DNA from: JBQSUQ01 sp052384575
GTDB lineage: Bacteria > Pseudomonadota > Gammaproteobacteria > Enterobacterales > Pasteurellaceae
DNA: 21,954 nucleotides
Direction: 5' to 3' (one strand)
NCBI GenBank assembly: GCA_052384575.1
Contig: JBQSUQ010000024.1
Shown: positions 14,268 through 21,150 of the stretch, in pieces
How the letters are laid out: the number at the start of each line of letters is the position of its first letter
Position numbering within the stretch: the first letter of the stretch is position 1
Translations under genes and position numbers: made by a program
The notes under the pieces: model-generated
What the model was told of the DNA's origin: nothing
Databases searched by the model: none
The model's input: only the letters and a program-made list of their open reading frames with translations

Positions 14268-14564
14268 TTATTTCTTATATTGACCGCCGTTTGTATCAAT
14301 AAACAGGTTTTCTTTAAATTCGCCTATTTTTTCATTATCAGATATTCTATAAAAAATCCCATTTTTAACAGTACCAGTAAGGCTATTTTTGCCTATAATA
14401 TCAGTAAGAGTTGCTTGATAGTCTCCATTTTTACCTTTTTGAACAGTGAAAGATGTCTTAGGATTATCTATTTTTGTATAAGTACCGCTATAATCTTTTT
14501 CATCGTTGCACGCAACTAAACCGAAAGCTAGTAAAGTTGAAATTATCAGAGTTCTAAGTTTCAT
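14268..14564 (-). CDS. Small putative lipoprotein
   Basis: A 98-residue protein beginning MKLRTLIISTLLAFGLVAC. This is a lipoprotein signal peptide with lipobox LVAC, so the mature protein would start at C19, followed by Asn-Asp. The Asp at +3 gives little help in deciding between inner and outer membrane. The mature part (about 80 residues) is polar and beta-like (YSGTYTKIDNPKTSFTVQK, GDYQATLTDIIGKNSLTGTV), resembling small lipocalin-like or DUF-type lipoproteins, but I do not recognise a family. I choose ATG 14564 rather than the in-frame GTG at 14579, because that GTG is part of the ribosome site GTGAGGAAA. Confidence 0.72.
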   Translation of the reverse strand: MKLRTLIISTLLAFGLVACNDEKDYSGTYTKIDNPKTSFTVQKGKNGDYQATLTDIIGKNSLTGTVKNGIFYRISDNEKIGEFKENLFIDTNGGQYKK

Positions 14565-14718
14565 ATATTTTTTCCTCACGTTTTAAAGGATTTTCTATTG
14601 CATTGCGTTTAGCTAACTCTTTTATTGTTTCAAGATTAGAATATCAATCTATCAGAATATGAACGACATCACTTATCCTAGATGATTTTGTCCTCAGAGT
14701 ACAGTAGTTTTGAAACAA
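14554..14718 (-). pseudogene. Possible decayed short ORF upstream of the lipoprotein gene
   Basis: One minus-strand frame reads protein-like on both sides of a single TGA (14646-14644). Before it are 24 codons (with KSSRISDVVHILID). After it are 29 codons (with ETIKELAKRNAIENPLKREE), ending at TAG 14556-14554, inside the lipoprotein gene in another frame. No family is recognised. It could be a remnant or simply chance in AT-rich DNA. Confidence 0.2.
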
Positions 14719-14747
14719 AAAGTGCGGTCAATTCCACCGCACTTTTT
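14717..14747. terminator. Terminator of iolC, from paired uptake signals
   Basis: A 12-bp perfect stem (14717-14728 with 14736-14747) and a CAATTCC loop. Uptake signals lie at 14720-14728 (plus) and 14736-14744 (minus). It lies 8 bp after the iolC stop. Confidence 0.88.
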
Positions 14748-14755
14748 TATGTTTC

Positions 14756-16669
14756 TTATTTACCACGTTGTTTCCATAAATGGATGAGACGTTTGTAACG
14801 TTCGGAGACGTCTTTAATTAATTCTTCATCATTAATTTTGTTAGCTAACCAGTCAGCAGAAGGTTGACCGAAGATTGTTCTACCGACGGCAAATCCTTTG
14901 ACTAATGGCGCATTGGCTGACGCATCAAAAGTTGCTTTAAATTGCGATTCTGGTGCATCTAAACCTAAAATTAAGATACCGCGGCAGAATGGATCATTTG
15001 TTTTAATGACTTCGCTGATTTTCGCCCAACATTCTGCAGAAACACCTGGTAATTTCCACCAATCTGGTTTGATACCCATGCTGTAGAAGTGGCTAAGCAT
15101 ATCAACGTAATAGCTTTCTTTTTGTTCCATATCCGCAGGTAAAATGATTTCGAGTAGTAATTCATGTCCTGTACGGCAGCAAGCCTGGTAAACTTCAAGG
15201 AGTTTAGCATCTTGGTCTGCTTTAAGCTCGGCTTTATCCTGTGGATGATAGAAGGCTAAGCATTTAACCACATGCTCTTGAGGCCAATTAATTAACTGGC
15301 TGCCTAGGTCGCCATGTTCTAAACGTAATGGACGTGAAGATGGCATTTCAATTGGGCGGCCAATCCACCATTTTTTGCCCGTAATTTCATTCAATGCTTC
15401 TTGACCGAAAGTGGTATCGGCAAGAATACCCGCGTGACCATTGTAAATACCTTCTTGTTCTGCAGTTTGTTCTGCTGCTTTTAACAACAATGTTTTTAAT
15501 TTTGGAATTCTATTGATATCTGCACCGCACTTTTCAGCCATATCAACAAGTTGTTTACGATGGTCGAAGGCAAAAATGCAAAGATCGTCCCATTGTGCTT
15601 TACGTGTTGTTACTCGGTGTAAATGATTTAACTTATTATCTAAATCTGGGCGAGGAACAGATTGTGCGCGAGATAAATAATCGTCTAGTTCTTGTTTTGT
15701 TGGCATCGCTGGGGCGCAGCCATGGCGAGAAACTACCAATGCACCACAAGCATTTGCATAGCGGCAAGACTGTTCCCAACCTTCATTGTTGATGTAGCCG
15801 CGAATTAAGCCTGACATAAAGGCATCGCCTGCACCTAAAACGTTTAGTACTTCAACGCGTACACCATAAACGTTTAATCCGCCGTCTAAGTCATCTGGGA
15901 TCGGCCCTTCAAATACAGAGCAACCTAAAGCCCCACGTTTACAAACAAGCGTTGCGTTACTGAATTTGCGTACATTTTTTAATGCGGTTAAGGTATCTGT
16001 TGAACCGCCAGCAATGTGGAATTCTTCTTCTGTACCAACAAGGACATCAAAATAATGTAATACTTCTTGTAATGATTTTGTCACCGCTTCTGAATCAATA
16101 AAACGGGTTTCGCCGTCGCCTAAAGATGTTAACCCCCATAACACTGGGCGATAGTCAATATCAAGTAAGCGTTTCGTATTATTTTTTGTGGCATATTCTA
16201 ATGCAGTGATAACGGCATTACGGGTTTTTGGATGGGATAAATGTGTACCTGTAATTGCTAAGGCTTTTGCAGATGCAATATATTCTTCATCAAAATCATC
16301 TGCTGTAATTGCCATATCTGCACAGTTTTCACGATAGAAAATCAATGGGAAGGTATCCTGATCTTTAATCCCTAAAATAACTAATCCCGTTAATCTTTCT
16401 TTATCTGTAATTAAATGGCTGGTATCCACACCAACACGTTGTAATTCTTCTCTTAAAAAGCGTCCCATGTGTTCATCGCCTACGCGTGCGAGCATCGATG
16501 ATTTCACGCCTTGAACCGCTGTACCATAGGCAACATTGCCTGACGAGCCCCCTAGGTATTTGGAAAATGATGAAACATCTTCTAAACGAGAACCAATTTG
16601 TTGAGCATATAAATCAACAGCAACACGACCAAGGCAAATCAAATCTAATGTTTTTTCTGTTGTTTTCAT
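14756..16669 (-). CDS. iolC: IolC: 5-dehydro-2-deoxygluconokinase fused to a DUF2090 aldolase-like domain
   Basis: A 637-residue two-domain enzyme of myo-inositol breakdown. The N-terminal PfkB-type kinase (about 8-335) has the glycine motif YLGGSSGNVAYG (38-49) and the PfkB signature NVLGAGDAF (276-284, catalytic D282); it phosphorylates 5-dehydro-2-deoxygluconate. The C-terminal domain (about 345-637) is DUF2090, a TIM-barrel resembling LacD-type aldolases, with FAFDHRKQL (367-375) and KPDWWKLPG (534-542). K539 is my candidate Schiff-base lysine. The likely second activity is cleavage of the phosphorylated product (the IolJ step) to dihydroxyacetone phosphate and malonate semialdehyde. It is divergent from iolDEG. 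The start ATG at 16669 has a GAGGG site. It contains one in-frame uptake signal. Confidence 0.93.
   Translation of the reverse strand: MKTTEKTLDLICLGRVAVDLYAQQIGSRLEDVSSFSKYLGGSSGNVAYGTAVQGVKSSMLARVGDEHMGRFLREELQRVGVDTSHLITDKERLTGLVILGIKDQDTFPLIFYRENCADMAITADDFDEEYIASAKALAITGTHLSHPKTRNAVITALEYATKNNTKRLLDIDYRPVLWGLTSLGDGETRFIDSEAVTKSLQEVLHYFDVLVGTEEEFHIAGGSTDTLTALKNVRKFSNATLVCKRGALGCSVFEGPIPDDLDGGLNVYGVRVEVLNVLGAGDAFMSGLIRGYINNEGWEQSCRYANACGALVVSRHGCAPAMPTKQELDDYLSRAQSVPRPDLDNKLNHLHRVTTRKAQWDDLCIFAFDHRKQLVDMAEKCGADINRIPKLKTLLLKAAEQTAEQEGIYNGHAGILADTTFGQEALNEITGKKWWIGRPIEMPSSRPLRLEHGDLGSQLINWPQEHVVKCLAFYHPQDKAELKADQDAKLLEVYQACCRTGHELLLEIILPADMEQKESYYVDMLSHFYSMGIKPDWWKLPGVSAECWAKISEVIKTNDPFCRGILILGLDAPESQFKATFDASANAPLVKGFAVGRTIFGQPSADWLANKINDEELIKDVSERYKRLIHLWKQRGK
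15526..15534 (-). repeat. DNA uptake signal sequence inside iolC
   Basis: Perfect AAGTGCGGT on the minus strand, coding Lys-Cys-Gly at about residues 380-382. Confidence 0.9.
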
Positions 16670-16716
16670 AGTTGTTTCCCTCTTGTACTTATAAAGCTAT
16701 AAAACATGATGACCTT

Positions 16717-16722
16717 ATTATA
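16717..16722 (-). promoter_or_regulatory. -10 box of the iolC promoter
   Basis: Perfect TATAAT on the minus strand, about 48 bp before the iolC start. The -35 position, 17 bp upstream (16740-16745), falls inside the palindrome at 16740-16755, so a bound repressor would block RNA polymerase. Confidence 0.55.
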
Positions 16723-16739
16723 ATAACAAAAAATCATTT

Positions 16740-16755
16740 TGAAATATTTATTTCA
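16740..16755. promoter_or_regulatory. Candidate iol operator, copy 1
   Basis: TGAAAT-ATTT-ATTTCA, with perfect 6-bp inverted arms, overlapping the iolC -35 region. The same arms and spacing recur at 16920. The shape resembles binding sites of RpiR-type regulators, the family of several known IolR proteins, but the regulator gene is not in the window. Confidence 0.6.
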
Positions 16756-16781
16756 TATTTTTTGAATTTAAAAATTATATT

Positions 16782-16797
16782 TGGGAGATTGATCACA
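16782..16797. promoter_or_regulatory. CRP-like site in the iol control region
   Basis: TGGGA-GATTGA-TCACA matches the CRP core at 9 of 10 positions. It lies about 80 bp upstream of the predicted iolC start and about 186 bp upstream of the iolD start, so it more likely serves iolC. Confidence 0.5.
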
Positions 16798-16827
16798 AAA
16801 TTAAGGGTGTTTCAGCGAATTTATGTG

Positions 16828-16853
16828 ATATGTGAACATATTGAAGTCAATAT
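16828..16853. promoter_or_regulatory. Two overlapping palindromes in the iol control region
   Basis: ATATGT-GA-ACATAT (16828-16841) and ATATTGA-AG-TCAATAT (16838-16853) share four bases. Both are perfect inverted repeats with a 2-bp centre. They match neither the TGAAAT operator nor CRP. They could bind a second regulator. Confidence 0.35.
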
Positions 16854-16919
16854 ATTTTGCTTGGCCTAATTGGGTTTTTATGTTGTAAAGATAAGAAATT
16901 TTGATCTATGTCGCAAAAA

Positions 16920-16935
16920 TGAAATTTTTATTTCA
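16920..16935. promoter_or_regulatory. Candidate iol operator, copy 2
   Basis: TGAAAT-TTTT-ATTTCA, with the same arms and spacing as copy 1, ends 6 bp before the iolD -35 box. A third half-site, TGAAAT at 16943-16948, overlaps that -35 box. Together with the right arm it makes ATTTCAA-N5-TTGAAAT. Confidence 0.6.
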
Positions 16936-16941
16936 ATAAGC

Positions 16942-16969
16942 TTGAAATGAAAAAGGGATGGGCTATACT
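16942..16969 (+). promoter_or_regulatory. Promoter of iolD-iolE-iolG
   Basis: TTGAAA (16942-16947), a 16-bp spacer and TATACT (16964-16969), each box 5 of 6 to consensus. The -35 box overlaps an operator half-site. Confidence 0.7.
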
Positions 16970-17007
16970 GCAACCATATATTCATCCCTTTGATTTGGAG
17001 TATTAAT

Positions 17008-18948
17008 ATGAAAACAGTTCGATTAACCGTTGCGCAAGCATTAGTTAAATTTCTTGATAACCAATATGTTGAATTTGATGGAAAGGTAACGAAGTTTGTT
17101 GAGGGCATTTTTGGTATTTTTGGTCATGGTAATGTATTAGGCTTAGGACAAGCGCTTGAACAAGATTCGGGCGATTTAGTTGTACGACAAGGGCGTAATG
17201 AGCAAGGTATGGCTCATGTTGCGATGGGCTTTGCAAAGCAAAAATTACGTAAACAAATTATGGCTTGTACTTCTTCTGTTGGTCCAGGTGCTGCCAATAT
17301 GATTACTGCAGCTGCGACTGCCACAGCAAATCGTATTCCACTTCTTTTATTACCGGGCGATGTCTTTGCTACTCGTCAACCGGATCCTGTTTTACAACAA
17401 ATAGAACAAACCTATGATTTAAGCATTAGTACTAATGATGCATTCAAAGCGGTTAGTAAATATTGGGATCGTGTTTCTCGTCCAGAACAATTAATGACAG
17501 CTTGTATTAATGCAATGCGAGTTTTAACCGATCCTGCGGAAACAGGTGCGGTGACTTTAGCATTACCACAAGATGTGCAAGGTGAAGCCTATGATTTCCC
17601 TGAATATTTCTTACAAAAACGTATTCATCGCATTGAGCGTACGCCGCCAACAGAAGCGATGTTAAAACAAGCGATTGAGTTAATTCAACGTAAGAAAAAA
17701 CCATTAATTATTTGTGGTGGTGGTGTTCGATATTCAGAAGCTGCAGAGCAATTAAAAGCCTTTGCCGAAGCATTTGATATTCCATTTGCGGAAACGCAAG
17801 CAGGTAAAAGTGCGGTGGTTTCTGATTATCCTTTCAATGTTGGTGGTGTCGGTGAAACAGGTTGCTTAAGTGCAAATTTATTAGCAAAAGAAGCAGATTT
17901 AGTGATTGGTGTGGGTACGCGTTATACCGACTTTACTACTTCATCTAAATGGATTTTCCAAAATCCTGATGTGAGTTTCTTAAATATTAATATTGCGCGC
18001 TTTGATGCTTATAAATTAGATGGTGTTCAGGTTACCGCTGATGCGAAAGAAACATTGTTAAAATTAACCGCACTTTTAGCACCAACAAATTATAAAGCGC
18101 AATGGGGCAATCGTATTGCAGAAGCTAAACAGCAATTTGCCGACGAATTAGCTCGCGTATATAACGTAACTTACACTGGAAAAGACTTTGTACCAGAAGT
18201 AAACGACAATTTAAATCGTGAGAAAGTCTATGAAGAATTCATTAATTTAACCAAATCTTATTTAACGCAAAGTCGCGTATTGGGTATTTTAAATGAAACC
18301 TTAGGGGAAAATGACGTTATTGTCGGTGCGGCGGGCAGTTTGCCGGGTGATTTACAGCGCACATGGCAATCTAAAGGCGAAAATACCTACCATTTAGAAT
18401 ATGGTTATTCTTGTATGGGTTATGAAGTCAATGCGTCTTTAGGGGTGAAAATTGCGGAACCTCATCGTAACGTTTATACCTTATTAGGCGATGGTTCTTA
18501 CATGATGCTTCATTCTGAATTAGTGACATCTATTCAAGAGAACAAAAAAATTAATGTAGTGTTGTTCGATAATATGACGAATGGCTGTATTAATAATTTA
18601 CAAATTGGTCATGGTATGGATAGTTTTGCTACTGAATTCCGTTTCAGAAATGAAACAACAGGTCAACTTGATGGTGGTTTTGTACCTGTTGATTTTGCTA
18701 TGAATGCAGCGTCTTACGGTTGCAAAACTTATAAAGTTACTAATGAACAAGAACTTCGTGCTGCGTTGGAAGATGCGAAGAAACAAACGGTTTCTACATT
18801 AATTGATATCAAAGTTTTACCAAAAACAATGGTACATGGTTATGGTAGCTGGTGGCACGTTGGTGTGGCAGAAGTGTCCGAAAAAGAATCTATCCAAAAA
18901 GTGTATGAAAATGCGGTAAAACGTATTGATGAAGCAAGACGTTATTAA
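17008..18948 (+). CDS. iolD: IolD: 3D-(3,5/4)-trihydroxycyclohexane-1,2-dione hydrolase
   Basis: A 646-residue thiamine diphosphate enzyme that opens the inositol ring, converting trihydroxycyclohexane-1,2-dione to 5-deoxy-glucuronate. The N-terminal ThDP pyrimidine domain contains the catalytic glutamate E65 (GRNEQGMAH). The middle domain has the Rossmann-like KKPLIICGGGVRYSE. The C-terminal domain carries the Mg/ThDP motif starting GDG (494-496) and ending in FDNMTNGCINN. I start at ATG 17008 with a TTTGGAG site; an in-frame TTG at 16990 lies upstream of that site. It carries two in-frame uptake signals, coding Lys-Ser-Ala-Val and Thr-Ala-Leu. It is the first gene of iolDEG. Confidence 0.95.
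   Translation: MKTVRLTVAQALVKFLDNQYVEFDGKVTKFVEGIFGIFGHGNVLGLGQALEQDSGDLVVRQGRNEQGMAHVAMGFAKQKLRKQIMACTSSVGPGAANMITAAATATANRIPLLLLPGDVFATRQPDPVLQQIEQTYDLSISTNDAFKAVSKYWDRVSRPEQLMTACINAMRVLTDPAETGAVTLALPQDVQGEAYDFPEYFLQKRIHRIERTPPTEAMLKQAIELIQRKKKPLIICGGGVRYSEAAEQLKAFAEAFDIPFAETQAGKSAVVSDYPFNVGGVGETGCLSANLLAKEADLVIGVGTRYTDFTTSSKWIFQNPDVSFLNINIARFDAYKLDGVQVTADAKETLLKLTALLAPTNYKAQWGNRIAEAKQQFADELARVYNVTYTGKDFVPEVNDNLNREKVYEEFINLTKSYLTQSRVLGILNETLGENDVIVGAAGSLPGDLQRTWQSKGENTYHLEYGYSCMGYEVNASLGVKIAEPHRNVYTLLGDGSYMMLHSELVTSIQENKKINVVLFDNMTNGCINNLQIGHGMDSFATEFRFRNETTGQLDGGFVPVDFAMNAASYGCKTYKVTNEQELRAALEDAKKQTVSTLIDIKVLPKTMVHGYGSWWHVGVAEVSEKESIQKVYENAVKRIDEARRY
17808..17816 (+). repeat. DNA uptake signal sequence inside iolD
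   Basis: Perfect AAGTGCGGT in frame, coding part of Lys-Ser-Ala-Val. Confidence 0.9.
18067..18075 (-). repeat. DNA uptake signal sequence inside iolD
   Basis: Perfect AAGTGCGGT on the minus strand; the gene reads Thr-Ala-Leu here. Confidence 0.9.
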
Positions 18949-18964
18949 TGATTTATTAAATTAA

Positions 18965-18985
18965 GGTAGGAAAATATTTCCTACC
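18965..18985 (+). promoter_or_regulatory. Hairpin between iolD and iolE
   Basis: A 9-bp perfect stem (GGTAGGAAA with TTTCCTACC) and a 3-base loop, in the 75-bp gap. It is not followed by a T run, so it is more likely an mRNA stability or processing element than a full terminator. Confidence 0.5.
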
Positions 18986-19023
18986 ACCTTCAATTGAGTC
19001 ATTCTTTTTAAGAGGAAAATATT

Positions 19024-19920
19024 ATGAAAGCTGAAAATGTAAAATTAGGTATTGCGCCAATTGGTTGGACTAATGATGATATGCCAGATTTGGGCAAAGA
19101 AAATACCTTTGAACAATGCGTGAGTGAGATGGCGTTAGCAGGCTTTACTGGAAGTGAAGTTGGTAATAAATATCCTCGTGATGTTGAGGTACTAAAACGT
19201 AAATTGGATGTACGTGGTATTCAAATTTGTAATGCATGGTTCAGTACATTCTTCGTTGATGGTAAAAAAGAACAAACAATTAAAGAATTTATTGCGCATC
19301 GTGACTTTTTACATGCAATGGGTGCTAAAGTTATTGGTTGTTCAGAGCAAAGCCGTAGTATTCAAGGCACAACTAAATCTGTATTTAATGAAAAACCTGT
19401 TTTCTCAGAAGAAGATTGGAAATTATTAGCAGAAGGTTACAATGAATTAGCTAAATTAGCGGCTGAAAAAGGAATGAAAGTGAGTTTGCACCACCATATG
19501 GGAACAGGGGTACAAACACCAGCAGAAATCGATAAATACATGGCAATTACAAATGATGATGTGTATTTATTATTCGATTCAGGTCATTTGTACTATTCAG
19601 AAGGCTGTCAAAAAGCGATGTTAGCTGTATTAGAAAAATACATTGATCGTATTTGCCATGTTCATTTAAAAGATGTGCGCGATGAAGTGGTTGCTGAAGT
19701 CAAAGCAAATAATTTAAGTTTCTTAGAAGGTGTACGTAAAGGGACATTTACTGTGCCTGGTGATGGTGTGATTGATTTCAAACCTATTTTTGACATTTTA
19801 GAAAAACATGACTACAAGGGCTGGATGGTTGTTGAAGCTGAACAAGATCCCGCAATTGCAAATCCGTTAGAATATGCAATTAAAGGTCGTAAATATATTA
19901 AAGATGTTGCTGGAATTTAA
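19024..19920 (+). CDS. iolE: IolE: myo-inosose-2 dehydratase
   Basis: A 298-residue enzyme of the xylose isomerase-like TIM barrel superfamily that dehydrates 2-keto-myo-inositol to the trihydroxycyclohexanedione used by IolD. The start LGIAPIGWTNDDMPDLG is the family hallmark. Probable metal and substrate residues include the VSLHHHMGTGVQ block (about 155-166), LLFDSGHLYYS (about 182-192) and CHVHLKDV (about 214-221). Length matches B. subtilis IolE (297). The ATG at 19024 has an AGAGG site. It lies 75 bp after iolD and 11 bp before iolG on the same strand. Confidence 0.95.
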   Translation: MKAENVKLGIAPIGWTNDDMPDLGKENTFEQCVSEMALAGFTGSEVGNKYPRDVEVLKRKLDVRGIQICNAWFSTFFVDGKKEQTIKEFIAHRDFLHAMGAKVIGCSEQSRSIQGTTKSVFNEKPVFSEEDWKLLAEGYNELAKLAAEKGMKVSLHHHMGTGVQTPAEIDKYMAITNDDVYLLFDSGHLYYSEGCQKAMLAVLEKYIDRICHVHLKDVRDEVVAEVKANNLSFLEGVRKGTFTVPGDGVIDFKPIFDILEKHDYKGWMVVEAEQDPAIANPLEYAIKGRKYIKDVAGI

Positions 19921-19931
19921 GGAGAACGAAA

Positions 19932-20942
19932 ATGATTAAAGTCGGTATTATTGGCGCAGGTCGTATCGGTCGCGTTCATTCAGAAAGTATTACTAAATAT
20001 GTGAAAGGTGCTGAAATTAAAGCTATTTCAGATGTGAGAGTAACAGAAGAATTAAAAGAATGGGCAAAAGGCATGGGGATTCCTAATGTTTATGAAGATT
20101 ATCGCCAAATTTTACAAGATCCAGAAATTGATGCGGTATTAGTTTGTTCTTCAACAAATACACACGCGCCAATTTCTATTGAAGCTGCGCAAGCAGGAAA
20201 ACATGTGTTCTGCGAAAAACCAGTTGATGCAGATCCTGTAAAAATTCGTGAAGTTTTAACCGCGGTTGAGAAAGCTGGCGTGAAATTCCAAGTCGGATTT
20301 AACCGTCGATTTGACCATAACTTTAAAGCAATTAAAGATCGTGTTGTGGCAGGTGATATTGGTGAGCCACATATTATTCGTGTGACTTCTCGTGACCCAG
20401 ATGCGCCACCAATTGAATATGTAAAAGTATCTGGTGGTATGTTCTTTGATATGACAATCCATGACTTTGATATGATTCGCTATTTATCTGGTAGCGAAGT
20501 GGAAGAAGTGTATGCTGCAGGTGGTGTATTAGTGAATCCTGAAATTGGTAAAGCTGGTGACATTGATACCGCAATTATCACGTTAAAACTCAAAAATGGC
20601 GCGATTGGTGTCATTGATAATAGCCGTAAAGCGGTTTATGGCTATGACCAACGTGCAGAAGTGTTTGGTTCTAAAGGCGCTGTACAAACAAAAAATGATA
20701 CAGATTCTACCGCAGTTTATTCTTGTGCTTCAGGTGTGATTGCAGAAAAACCAAAATATTTCTTCCTAGAAAGATATATGCAGTCATTTGCAGACGAAAT
20801 TGCTTGTTTCGTTGATTCAATTGTGAATGATAAACCAACATTGGTAAATGGTAATGATGGTTTACAACCAGTTCTAATTGCTTTAGCTGCGAAGAAATCT
20901 TTAGATGAAGGTCGTCCTGTAAAAATCAGCGAAGTCATCTAA
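19932..20942 (+). CDS. iolG: IolG: inositol 2-dehydrogenase
   Basis: A 336-residue NAD-dependent dehydrogenase of the Gfo/Idh/MocA family that oxidises myo-inositol to 2-keto-myo-inositol, the first pathway step. The Rossmann motif GIIGAGRIGRVH is at residues 5-16. The catalytic lysine is K96 in the EKP motif, and D173 and H177 in MFFDMTIHDFDM complete the active site, equivalent to K97, D172 and H176 of B. subtilis IolG. The start ATG has a GGAG site directly after the iolE stop, so the two are tightly coupled. It is the last gene of the operon, followed by a hairpin. Confidence 0.95.
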   Translation: MIKVGIIGAGRIGRVHSESITKYVKGAEIKAISDVRVTEELKEWAKGMGIPNVYEDYRQILQDPEIDAVLVCSSTNTHAPISIEAAQAGKHVFCEKPVDADPVKIREVLTAVEKAGVKFQVGFNRRFDHNFKAIKDRVVAGDIGEPHIIRVTSRDPDAPPIEYVKVSGGMFFDMTIHDFDMIRYLSGSEVEEVYAAGGVLVNPEIGKAGDIDTAIITLKLKNGAIGVIDNSRKAVYGYDQRAEVFGSKGAVQTKNDTDSTAVYSCASGVIAEKPKYFFLERYMQSFADEIACFVDSIVNDKPTLVNGNDGLQPVLIALAAKKSLDEGRPVKISEVI

Positions 20943-20951
20943 TTTTGTGAT

Positions 20952-20976
20952 AGGCATTCCAAAATCTGGAATGCCT
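20952..20976 (+). terminator. Terminator of iolDEG
   Basis: A 9-bp perfect stem (AGGCATTCC with GGAATGCCT) and a 7-base loop, beginning 10 bp after the iolG stop. The tail (TATATACC) is weak; a better T run comes only at about 20990. Confidence 0.65.
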
Positions 20977-21014
20977 TATATACCACGCAATTTTTTTATG
21001 GTTTATTAAACGAC

Positions 21015-21048
21015 AGGAGGTCGATCTTAAATGGAAATGAGGCAGTAA
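21015..21048 (+). CDS. Candidate five-codon upstream ORF before sxy
   Basis: A very strong ribosome site AGGAGG (21015-21020) is followed 10 nt later by ATG and a five-codon ORF (MEMRQ) ending at TAA 21046-21048. The ORF runs into the 5' arm of the hairpin at 21040-21083. It may be a leader peptide if the transcript starts upstream of it; that start is not identified. Confidence 0.3.
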
Positions 21049-21083
21049 CTCTATTTACGATAATCGTCAATAAGTTATTGCCT
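21040..21083 (+). promoter_or_regulatory. Long hairpin in the sxy 5' region
   Basis: The arms 21040-21050 and 21073-21083 (AGGCAGTAACT with AGTTATTGCCT) pair over 11 positions, with one G-U. The loop contains a second small inverted repeat, ACGAT-A-ATCGT. Four T follow. It could be an attenuator or a second terminator after iolG. Confidence 0.45.
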
Positions 21084-21150
21084 TTTATGGTAGCTATGCT
21101 ATGTCAGTATTTGCTTTTTATATAGGGAAAATTGATATAAGGAAGTAATT

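Larger units (their letters stand above)
16670..17007. promoter_or_regulatory. Divergent iolC/iolD control region (338 bp)
   Basis: No gene is seen here. It holds two copies of a 16-bp palindrome TGAAAT-N4-ATTTCA, one beside each promoter, a CRP-like site, and a pair of overlapping palindromes in the middle, each listed separately. The layout suggests one repressor controlling both arms plus carbon catabolite control. Confidence 0.7.

Noticed and set aside
21050..21075. CRP-S site (the Sxy-dependent type) upstream of sxy at TACGATAATCGTC
   Set aside because: The half-sites are only 3 bp apart rather than 6, so it does not fit CRP-S; it is more likely part of the hairpin loop.
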